DNA of 64,000 nt from assembly GCA_006937955.1 (NCBI GenBank), contig SSNP01000123.1, forward strand, positions 308,894 through 372,893, read 5' to 3'. Each line of letters starts with the position of its first letter. Within the stretch, counting starts at the first letter, position 1. A model generated the notes under the pieces. The model had not been told where the DNA came from. It worked only from the letters and a program-made list of their open reading frames with translations, and made no database searches. The translations under genes were made by a program, and so were the position numbers. Origin of the DNA: Pachypanchax playfairii. Lineage: Eukaryota > Chordata > Actinopteri > Cyprinodontiformes > Aplocheilidae. Positions 46,701 through 54,762 of this stretch are shown here, one piece after another.

Positions 46701-47541
46701 TTAACACATCCTCATTTCTGAGGGGGACAGTTGTGGGGTTCAGTATCTTGCCCAAGGACACTTTGACATGTAGCCTCAGCTGGGACTCGGGATTGAGCTC
46801 CGGTCTCCACCTCACTAGGCTACGGCCATCCACAAAATAAAAAGGGAGCGGTTCTTTTCCAGTGTCGCTAATCGTGCTGCTCAGGATGGAGGATGGTGTT
46901 GAACTGATGATTCAACAATGTTTTTTACTTTTTACTAACTGATATGATGTTTCTGTAAAGTGCCTTGAAATTATTTTTTTATGAACTGGTGGCTTTATAA
47001 ATAGAGCTGAGCTGAGTTGAGTTGAGAAAACACCCTAATTACAGATGAGTGGGATTTTCAGCGCTACATCTTGGACAGACTCTGGTTCAGATATACAACA
47101 TGGCAGCTGCACATGTAACACTGGGCGGAAGTGGAGAGCCTGGATTAATATATGTTGGTGTTGAAATTGAGTTGTAATTATTTGGGTGTTGTTGTGGAAT
47201 CTGTTTCAGGCTTCAACCCACGATGGGACTGCACCTTTACCTTTACCATCCATGCTCCTGACCTGGCTCTGGTCCGCTTTGTAGTGGAGGATCATGAATA
47301 CACCTCAAGCAATGAGTTCTTGGGACAGTACACCCTGCCTTTCACCAGTATTCGTACAGGTGCGTTAAAGGTTTTTATCTCTTTGTGACTCCAGATGTGT
47401 TTTCCTGACCTCGCGTCTCCTCTGACCTCCACAGGATACCGTCATGTTCCACTGCGCAAGCTGGATGGTTCAAGTCTCTCACCTGCCTCTCTTTTCATCC
47501 ATGTTAAGATCACACCTTGTCAGAACAGTCCATCCAAATGA
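37756..47541 (+). CDS. Phospholipase C delta gene (delta-3-like), 5' incomplete
   Basis: It hydrolyses PIP2 to IP3 and diacylglycerol at the membrane, under calcium control. Exons read: 37756-37984, 38519-38648, 39111-39336, 39491-39692, 40860-41004, 42432-42584, 43113-43268, 43344-43497, 43620-43736, 43843-44021, 44477-44612, 47210-47359, 47435-47541. Together they make 693 codons plus TGA, in frame throughout. Domains in order: C-terminal half of the PH domain (TIVFKGTRKSLYL), EF hands with loop DHNRDDKLSYDE, X box with catalytic HNTYLT, CRCVELD and the THGHTLTSK His, LSLENHC, an acidic Ser-rich X/Y linker, Y box (SFSESQALRLI, QFVRHN, GYVLKP), and C2 (SIVDPQVRVEIHG). All catalytic residues remain. 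In C2 the family VEDYD is VEDHE, which may weaken calcium binding. About 80-100 N-terminal residues are missing: the ATG at 37,764 is internal. Intron 1 is AT-AC. The paralogue call (delta-3 over -1 or -4) rests on remembered sequence. Confidence 0.92.
37985..38518 (+). other. U12-type AT-AC intron in the PLC-delta gene
   Basis: The exon ends GACCA and the intron starts ATATCCTTC, a perfect U12 5' splice site. The intron ends TTCCTTGAC (branch site, 38,496-38,504) then CGACGTTTGTCTTAC, with AC at 38,517-38,518, 15 nt after the branch A. Removing 37,985-38,518 gives LDHWIHSYLSWADHN, the family sequence (LDHWIHSYL in human PLCD3). No GT donor or AG acceptor can produce this frame. Confidence 0.92.
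38655..39035. repeat. CA-rich tract and fish interspersed repeat with CCCTAA-like words
   Basis: After an (AC)-rich stretch (38,660-38,720), TTTGCTATCCTTATGGGGACC begins an element that ends GGGGACC...GTCCCCAC and GATAGTAAAA. The ends are weakly inverted, and AACCCTAAC-type words lie inside. A second (CA)n follows at 39,010-39,030. It lies in PLC-delta intron 2. Confidence 0.55.
39711..39928. repeat. Tetranucleotide array (CCAT/CCGT)n in PLC-delta intron 4
   Basis: About 54 tetramers of CCAT with embedded blocks of CCGT, starting 18 nt after the exon 4 donor. The frames reading HPSIHPSI or WMDGWMDG are artefacts. Confidence 0.95.
40492..40806 (-). mobile_element. tRNA-headed SINE in PLC-delta intron 4
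   Basis: It has the AAATGGCGTGTACCTGTATA tail on the left and, on the minus strand, GGTTCGAATCC-like B box sequence (plus GGGATTCGAGCC) and a shortened head on the right. The body matches the copies at 13,547 and 20,935. It lies 54 nt before exon 5. Confidence 0.7.
41158..41421. mobile_element. hAT-like MITE with an unsequenced centre
   Basis: The ends CAGGGGTGGGCAACTCCAGG and its exact inverse, at least 42 bp each, flank a 180-base N run (41,200-41,379). Outside stand GTCTAGAT (41,150-41,157) and ATCTAGAT (41,422-41,429), an 8-bp duplication with one mismatch. CAGGGGTG ends and 8-bp duplications are typical of hAT elements. It lies in PLC-delta intron 5. Confidence 0.7.
41200..41379. other. 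Assembly gap (180 N)
   Basis: A run of N between the inverted ends of the MITE. The hairpin-forming arms probably blocked assembly. Confidence 0.98.
45110..45384 (-). mobile_element. tRNA-headed SINE in PLC-delta intron 11
   Basis: It starts GGTAAATGTCCTGTATTTG and ends GAGCCACAGCCGCCC. The minus strand reads a GTGGCTCAGTGGTTAGAGC A-box head and GGATCGATCCC in B-box position. Nearly the same as the copy at 14,601. Confidence 0.7.
45500..46058 (+). mobile_element. TTAA-flanked MITE, copy C
   Basis: It matches copies A and D from TTTTTGTGGTTATTTCTTAA onward and ends GGAAGGGCCTCT followed by TTAA (46,059-46,062). The left inverted end is lost. Located in PLC-delta intron 11, directly before a LINE fragment. 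Confidence 0.8.
46063..47025 (+). pseudogene. LINE 3' fragment with RT C-terminal region
   Basis: The frame reads VKDLQLIQNDAARVLMRV, then ISPVLASLHWLPVKSRIQFK and LLLMYEALNDQAPSYIKDL, the region after the RT palm of Rex/L2/CR1-type LINEs. After 46,320 it degenerates and ends in GAGCTGAGCTGAGTTGAG, a repeated tail. A SINE-like piece with TTTATTAATCCCTCTTGGGG (46,640-46,840) is inserted, splitting the LINE 3' region at GTTTCTTCCTG/GGGAGCGG. Confidence 0.7.
46640..46840 (-). mobile_element. SINE-like insertion in the LINE fragment
   Basis: It contains TTGCCCAAGGACACTTTGAC and GACTCGGGATTGAGC, as in the tRNA-headed family, with ATAAAATA-like bases on either side that may be a target duplication. 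Confidence 0.5.
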
Positions 47542-47639
47542 CTCCAGCACCACCAGCCAGGTCTTTAACGGAGAAGCCATGATCTCCACCTGGCAGCAGC
47601 ATGGTGGCTCGCATGCTTTCTGCCTGGTTCCTAGCAAAC

Positions 47640-47805
47640 ATGAGCCTTAAGACATTAACAGCATCCTCCTGCTCCTCCTCTTCCTCCTGCTCCTCCTCCT
47701 CTTCCTGCTCCTCCTCCTCCAAACACAACATGAGCCTTGAGGCATTAACAGCATCCTCCTCCTCCTGCTCCTCCTCATCATCATCATCATCATCCTCTTA
47801 CTCTA
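47640..47805 (+). repeat. CTCCTC-rich microsatellite in the PLC-delta 3' region
   Basis: Two copies of an ATGAGCCTT...AACAGCATCCTCCT segment (47,640 and 47,730) with (CTCCTC/CTT)n and (ATC)n runs. It lies 100-260 nt past the stop codon, so it may be 3'UTR. Open frames here are artefacts. Confidence 0.75.
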
Positions 47806-47884
47806 TGTGAGTGATGGAAGCATCTAAAGGAGAATGAATGTTTTTTTCAGTGCAATGGCAGTGAAGACATTTATTATTTTATTT

Positions 47885-47938
47885 GTTATCTCCGCTAAGG
47901 AGGTAATGTTTTCATCAAGTTCTGTCTGCCTGCCTGCC

Positions 47939-48022
<84 letters not shown>

Positions 48023-48205
48023 AGCAGGATAACTCTTATAGATGGATTCATTTTCATGAAAGGTCAGAAATGACTCGAGGAAGAATCTATTAGATTTTGG
48101 TGATGATCTGGTTTACCATCTGGATCCAGGAATGTTTTTAAGGATATGAACATGGTATTTGGTGGAGGTCTGCGCTCTCTGACTGCTTTTCTAGTTCAAT
48201 CTCCT
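47885..48205. repeat. Interspersed repeat carrying a (GTCT)n microsatellite
   Basis: CTCCGCTAAGGAGGTAATGTTTTC, the (TGTC)n array at 47,938-48,022, CAGCAGGATAACTC and GGAGGTCTGCGCTCTCTGA follow the order of a very widespread animal repeat whose body contains this tetranucleotide run. Superfamily not decided. Confidence 0.6.
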
Positions 48206-48665
48206 TTTGGCTGTTCTCTTCAGGAGTCTCTACAGTGGACCATCTTCCTCTGTCCCACTTAGTCTCAGCATCTTTCTCTGTCTCACCAACATCCTGAACA
48301 TCCTCCTCTTCTGGTCTTTCCCTTTTTTTCCTCCTTGTCAGCTGAACATTTATCTGTTAATCTACTAGATCTTTTCACTCTCGCAGCTATTCTTCTGTAA
48401 CAAACCACCCTGACACCTGGACCTGGACTCACTTCTTCTTCACTGGTACTTCAACATGTTCACCTTTAATATCCCTACTTCCTGTAATTTCACACCTGCC
48501 TCCCTCTCTCCTCATTCACACACCTGTCTTCTGTCTGGCTTCTCTAAGAGCATACCTCCACCTTTCCAGGCTCTTCCACCTGCTCTCTACTCTTACTACC
48601 TGAAAATGTCCTCATCCAGGGGGACACCTGTCTGACTCCTGTCCCCCCTCTTCCTTCCATCCATC
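48205..48665. repeat. LINE-derived repeat fragment
   Basis: Pyrimidine-rich blocks such as GTCTCTACAGTGGACCATC and TTCCTCTGTCCCACTTAGTC are common in fish LINE 3' regions. No coding frame remains. Confidence 0.4.
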
Positions 48666-48699
48666 AGTAACTCAGATCAAAGATACCACATGTCTCACT

Positions 48700-49770
48700 G
48701 TCTTTGTTCTGTTTTGAAACATAAATTAAACCCATTTTGATTTTAGTCTTGAGCTTTTTTCTGAACTTTAGCAATTTGGTCTTATTTTTAATCCATTTTG
48801 ATTTAATTTCTTTGATAAATTTTATTTGTTTTGTCCTTCTTTATTTTTAATTTCATATTAATCAGAATGCTTTTATATTGTCTGTCCGATGTTTCATCAC
48901 TTCCACATTTTTAATAACTTCCTCTAGTTGTTGTAAATAATAATTATTTGACGTACTTTAACATTATTAAGTGAGATTGATGTTTCATCCTTTAAGTGCC
49001 GTATAAATCAATCTGACTGATTGATGGAGGTCTGCTCCAGTCATCATCAGTCTCTCCTCGTTGGGGACGTTCAGGTACCACTTCATCTAACTTACTCCAC
49101 AATCCGTCACTCTCCTCGAACAGACTTTAAACCAGAGGAGGACTTGCACTGATGACATCATCACTAGTCCCAGACTCCTGCCTTTCTCTCTGTCCACCTG
49201 CACCCTGGTGACCAGCTGTACCAGAGGGCGTGGACCTGCCCCACCTATGCACCCCCCCCCCGTTGCACTTGATGTATTTATTAAAGTGAACTGACATGAC
49301 TTCAGACTTCAGGCATGTGGATGTGAAAGGGAAAGCCAGTGTGCGTTTTAAAACTCTAGCGGTCACTGTGACGTTCATAATGAGAACAGCGTTTGGTGCC
49401 AGATTATGTTGTTGTTGTTAAAAACGTGTGTGTGACTTTTATCTGATCTGATTTATCTGCTCATGGAAATCTAACGTTTGTTTACTGTCAACTTTAGTTC
49501 AGATTGTTTGTGGAAACACGCTGAGCTTTTGTTTCAGCTGATTATTGCAGATTCTTGTTCCTGTTTTGTTGTTTATCAGCTTGTTTGGGTTAATTATTTT
49601 TCTGTATGTATTGAGTTTATCATCATAAATCATGATATTTCTTTTAGTTGGGTATATTCATGTATCTCCTGAGTTATCAGAGCTTTGTTAGAGTCTCTGG
49701 CTCTTGTTGTTATGTGTAGTCATGTTAGATGTTCTAATCTTGATCACACTACCAGTTATTTTATCATATT
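48700..49770. other. Non-coding stretch, no gene recognised
   Basis: AT-rich with a C-run at about 49,250. No exon, RNA or clear element identified. Confidence 0.4.
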
Positions 49771-49777
49771 TTCTTAA

Positions 49778-50363
49778 AGAGGCCATTTCATACACATTTC
49801 AGGACGTTGTGGTTATTTTTTAAGTATTAACCAGTAATATGAAACATTTTATATCTAAAAAACGTCAGGAAACACTGATTAACAGACCTTTCAATCTGTC
49901 TGTGTTAAAATTCAGGTGGTTCCGGCTCCTTCCATCAGGCTGCTCTGTCAGCAGCTCGTTCATATCATTGTTCAAATTTGCTGGACTCTGATTGGCTAAC
50001 AAACTAGCCTATTAGAGCAAAGAATACTGTTTCCTGCCCCGCTGCGCATGGCAACGTCAGACGTCGTGTCTTCCTGTTTGCTACGTCTTATGCTAACAGC
50101 TTTTAGCCAGCAGCATGCTAGGCGTGGTTTCAACTGCAGGAGCTAATGAATACTAACGAACAAAGGAGTTGTGATGAAACAGATACAGGCCGTTCGGACT
50201 TGAGAGAAATCGGGTGTTATTGCCACCTGCGTAGTTTGAGAGATTAAAACTGAAAGAGAAGTTGTTGACCTGTTTTCACACCCACTATGAAGGTAAGAAC
50301 ACCTGTGGAGCTAAAATATTCAACAGAAACCTCAGAAAAAACGTTTTTAATGGAAGGGCCTCT
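49778..50363 (+). mobile_element. TTAA-flanked MITE, copy D (full length)
   Basis: 586 bp from AGAGGCCATTTC to GGAAGGGCCTCT, with TTAA at 49,774-49,777 and 50,364-50,367. It has 7-bp perfect ends (AGAGGCC/GGCCTCT) and imperfect extension. The interior is non-coding and is shared with copies at 16,745, 27,978, 28,570 and 45,500. TTAA target use suggests piggyBac or Kolobok type; which one is not resolved. Confidence 0.85.
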
Positions 50364-50367
50364 TTAA

Positions 50368-51772
50368 AGTTATTTAGTTGTTTTATGTATTCCCTTATTT
50401 TGGTTTCACTTATATATTTTTTTTATTGTACTTATTTAGTCATGTTTTTGTCTCCGGTGATGGACTGGTGACCTGTCCAGGTGTAGCCCCGCCTCTTACC
50501 CAGTGACTGCTGGGGTGAATGACTGTCTGACTGTTTCTGTCTCCCTCTGGTGGTTTTGTTTTAACCTTTATTTGTTCTTGTGTTTCAGTTAGGATGATTT
50601 CAGCCTCTTTCCAGCTGCTTTTATTGTCGTATCGTTGTGGTTCCATCAGTTTTCCTGCAGCCATTATCCCGTCTGGTTTTCTGCTGCCTGTTTGCTGTGT
50701 TTAAACCTGTTTCTGGATTCTTACTCCTGCATGCATGTGCGTCCTTTGCCAAAGCCACACCCATGTAGCACGTGTTAGCATTGTACAGTTAACCCACATC
50801 AGATCTTTCTCTTTAACAGCATGTACGGATGGATTTTTATTGCCTTGAATCTTTCATTAAACTCCTGTTCTGGTCCAGCTGTAAAAACAGCTGTTACATA
50901 AAACATGTTGCATGAATCAGTAGAAAACAGAGGTAGAACAGCTGCAGAAAATCATTTACTGTTTTATAACTAAATTAATTAGGGGTTTTTATGTTAATAC
51001 TCCTGTCAGCTGATTTCAGTGTATCTGTACTTTATCAGTAGTGTCATATTTAGACCAGTCACTGTGCAGAAGAGCCTCCCTTATCACCACCTGTTCCTCT
51101 AAAGGCTCTTATTAACGTCCATGTGAAGGCTGCTGGAATCCACTCAGGGAACTACAGAAGGAACCTTAGGGAGAAGAGTTACCTGATCAGGAGGTTTTTA
51201 CCAGACCAAGACCTGTTTATTGTTGTCTATCAGGAGCTGTAACATCTTTACTGTAAACTGGAAAAAGACCAAAGCTACTGTCATGTAGGTGGAATACAAA
51301 TTGTAACATCCCTGCAGTGTTTATTCTGTTTAACAGAAGTATAAATAAGTTGTTGTGATTTCAGATTTATACTGATAGAAGCTGAAGACTGTTTTTATTT
51401 CATTTTACATGATTCTGTGAGAAGTTCAGCTCTAAAGCAGCTGAAACGTTATTCTAAATAAAGGTTTACCTGCTGTATTTTTGTGTTTCCATACAGAAAA
51501 AAATGTTCTACAGTTCATTTTTGATTCAGCTGTAACAAATTAAACTTTGTTCTGACTTGTTGAAGCATCAAAGTTGTTTTCTATGTCTTTATTGATACAA
51601 ACTCAGTGTTAGTCAGAAATTCTCTCGTTTTTCTGAGTAGCTCCGCCTCTCAAGGTTTTTAAACCTGTCCTTGACCTGCATCGTTTGAGAAGGATCTGAC
51701 TGACTGGTGAATCTAGTAGATCCTGTTTCATTGTGGCTGTAACAACATCAGTGCTCTGCTTGATTAACAGCC
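50368..51772. other. Non-coding stretch, no gene recognised
   Basis: It contains a short copy of a common fish motif (GACCTGTCCAGGTGTAGCCC, about 50,470) and otherwise nothing I can name. Confidence 0.4.
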
Positions 51773-51909
51773 ATGTCTGGACCCACCTGTTTACCTGGAC
51801 GAGAGGTGGCTCAGTTCTCTTTAGCTTTCCAAAAATTAACTAAAGCAATTTCAGAGTCAACAAGTTTCAAGAAGAGGCTGTCCACTGTTAGTGAGTCAGT
51901 CCCACCAGT
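51773..51909 (+). other. Unassigned open segment leading into the 36-bp minisatellite
   Basis: An ATG (51,773) starts MSGPTCLPGREVAQFSLAF, then QKLTKAISESTSFKKRL. The residue mix looks protein-like, and it runs in frame into the minisatellite. No family recognised, no splice partner seen. It could be a real first exon of an unknown gene or chance. Confidence 0.2.
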
Positions 51910-52733
51910 GTCTACCTGGACTACATGTCCTGCAGCCCCACCAGTGTCTACCTGGACTATATGTCCTGCAGCCCCGCCATTGTCTACCTGGACTACATGT
52001 CCTGCAGCCCCACCAGTGTCTACCTGGACTATATGTCCTGCAGCCCCACCAGTGTCTACCTGGACTATATGTCCTGCAGCCCCGTCATTGTCTACCTGGA
52101 CTACATGTCCTGCAGCCCCGCCAGTGTCTACCTAGACTACATGTCCTGCAGCCCCGCCAGTGTCTACCTGGACTATATGTCCTGCAGCCCCGCCAGTGTC
52201 TACCTGGACTATATGTCCTGCAGCCCCGCCAGTGTCTACCTGGACTACATGTCCTGCAGCCCCACCAGTGTCTACCTGGACTACATGTCCTGCAGCCCCA
52301 CCAGTGTCTACCTGGACTATATGTCCTGCAGCCCCACCAGTGTCTACCTGGACTACATGTCCTGCAGCCCCGCCAGTGTCTACCTGGACTACATGTCCTG
52401 CAGCCCCGCCAGTGTCTACCTGGACTATATGTCCTGCAGCCCCACCAGTGTCTACCTGGACTATATGTCCTGCAGCCCCACCAGTGTCTACCTGGACTAC
52501 ATGTCCTGCAGCCCCGCCAGTGTCTACCTAGACTACATGTCCTGCAGCCCCGCCAGTGTCTACCTGGACTATATGTCCTGCAGCCCCACCAGTGTCTACC
52601 TGGACTATATGTCCTGCAGCCCCACCAGTGTCTACCTGGACTATATGTCCTGCAGCCCCGCCAGTGTCTACCTGGACTACATGTCCTGCAGCCCCGCCAG
52701 TGTCTACCTGGACTATATGTCCTGCAGCACTGC
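51898..52733. repeat. 36-bp minisatellite, about 23 copies
   Basis: The unit is CCCCGCCAGTGTCTACCTGG followed by ACTATATGTCCTGCAG, with C/A, TA/CA and G/A variant positions. Because 36 is divisible by three and the unit has no stop, all three plus-strand frames are open (284-299 codons). One of them is a repeated MSCSPTSVYLDY, with an ATG in every unit. A non-coding tandem array is the simplest reading. Confidence 0.95.
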
Positions 52734-52734
52734 C

Positions 52735-53498
52735 TGGTACCAACTGCGTCTGGAGTCTTGGAGTTCTCTAAATCTATAAATCAGATTTGACCGTCTCGTC
52801 TGTCAGTTTATACAATCTGAATTAATATCCAAATGCACTGATGTATCAGGTAAGTTCCAGAAGGAGATCTGGGAATTCTACAGGATCCTTTTGCTCATTC
52901 TAGTTTTTCTAAAACAGCGTGTCCCTCCTGAAGGCTCTGTCATGTCCTGTACATGAGCCTGAAGGGGACCAGCAGGATGCATATCCAGCAGCATCTGTCC
53001 CCAAGTCCCTTTGTAGGAACCATTTCCTTATCTTATGGTGATGGACCACATTAAAAATTATATAGGTGTCCACAGGTGATTTGCACAGGCAATCACGTAT
53101 GGGTGGGGGCTGACCGCACGTTTTTACCGCTTGTCTCACCATGGAACAAAGCTTTTATCTTTGTCTTTTATGGAAATGATAAAATAAACAACATCATCGC
53201 ACAAACAAGAGAATGGTTTTGTTAGTTAATGGAAGCGTGTAAAACAGCTGATTGACTACCAGTGAAGTCCCTCATCAAGCAACCCACCCCCCATTTTGGG
53301 TGATGGGTATATTAATTTGTAATATGAAGCTATTCAATTGTAATAACCATTTGTGTAGCTGCTGAATTGTCCATTAATGCTCCGACATCTGCTTGAGTGA
53401 TCTCTGAGCCAAATAACTGATCTCCCCTGTCTGTCCGTAAAGTTACACTGTCCCTGAAGATTGTTCTGGAAAATGTTTGTCTTTTCTTTTTAGGTGCA

Positions 53499-53500
<2 letters not shown>
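52735..53500. other. Non-coding stretch, no gene recognised
   Basis: Between the minisatellite and the (AAT)n run; no exon or named element found. Confidence 0.4.

Positions 53501-53547
<47 letters not shown>
53500..53547. repeat. (AAT)n microsatellite
   Basis: About 14 uninterrupted AAT/TAA triplets. Confidence 0.95.
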
Positions 53548-53734
53548 GGAGAGTAAAGAGAGTAAAGACAGCAGAGTGAAGACATGTTGACAGTACTGTA
53601 TGTCCTCCAGCAGTCTGAGACTATAGCAGCATAACTAAAGGGATGGATCAGGAGAACCTAAGCTAACAGTAACTATATGATTGAACAACAAGGACAGTTT
53701 GACTCCAAGTGTTAAAAGTAAACAGAGTACCTCG

Positions 53735-54240
53735 ACTGAAAGTCTGAGGTGTACAGAGTGAAAAGAAATGGTGAGAGTACAGTCCCCTGTGGTACTCCTG
53801 TGCTGCTGATCACCTGGTCACGTACGTCAGTCTCACAAACTGTGGTCTGTTTGTGAGGTAGTCCTTTATCCAGGTGATTGTGGAGGCATCCACCTGTGTC
53901 TTCTGGAGGTTTTTACACATTACAACAGGTGAATTGTGTTAAATACACTTGAGAAATCAAAGAACATGATCCTCACAGTGCTGCCTGCTTTGTCCAGATG
54001 ACAGTGGGTTTGTTGAAGCAGGTGTATGATGGCGTCTTCCACTCCAACCACAAAGTGATAAAAAAACTGCAGTGGGTCTTGAAAAGTGCTGGTTTGGTTA
54101 TTTAGGTGGACCAACATGAGTCTCTCCAAGACCTCCATGATGTGGGATGTTCAGGACAACAGGCCTGTAGTCTTTAGGGGCCAATGGAACAAGGCAGGAT
54201 GTTTTCTATAGAACTGGTACCTTCACCTGGGTGAAGCTGA
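53735..54240 (-). pseudogene. LINE reverse transcriptase remnant, minus strand
   Basis: On the minus strand, 54,138-53,920 reads RIMFFDFSSVFNTI, the RT block LLFIDYSSAFNTI, preceded by VEDAIIHLLQQTHCHLDKAG. Further on (53,880-53,760) the segment before and including TGVPQGTVLSPFLFTL appears in another frame. Same LINE type as at 15,485 and 57,270, opposite strand. Confidence 0.65.
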
Positions 54241-54604
54241 GGTTGAAGAAGAGATGCTGCAGAATCCCACGTTACTCATCTTAGCCAAACCTCTGGGTAG
54301 AGCTAAGCCTCTTGTATCAGTTTGTTTACACACACATGTGCACACTGTGTTTACGTGTTTTGTTTTGTACATGTTCCTGTTTCCCTCCATGAAAAGTCTT
54401 TGTTCTTTCAGGTCTCTGGTGATCCAGGGTTTGTTATTGGTGAAGAGTTTCACTGTTCTGGTGGAATAATGTTGTTCCTGCAGAAGTTTAATCTGTCATA
54501 CACTCAGTCTCAGTCCTGATCTCCTCCATGTGACTCAGTCTGCACATGTTCAGGTTTTCAAAACAAAACAACCGCAATCACTTCCAGCAGCGTCGTGTGA
54601 TGAT

Positions 54605-54762
54605 TTCCAGCCAATCAGAGCCGCACAACAGACTCCAAACTCCACATTCAGGAAGTTAGAGACACTTGAACGTTTCCGGTTTTCTTACCGACTGGACGCG
54701 GTGGTTTCACTCCACAGTTGGCACTTAGCGTCACGTATCACTGTCTCACCGTCTTGTCCTCC
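54605..54762 (+). promoter_or_regulatory. Probable galk1 promoter
   Basis: A CCAATCAGAG CCAAT box (about 54,611), GC-rich GACTGGACGCGG, and a GCGTCACGTATC CRE-like site lie just upstream of the ATG at 54,763. TATA-less, as usual for a housekeeping gene. Motifs seen, function inferred. Confidence 0.45.

Noticed and set aside
51891..52790. Three overlapping 280-300-codon frames as protein genes
   Set aside because: All are produced by the 36-bp tandem unit. Simultaneous openness of every forward frame points to repeat structure, not selection.
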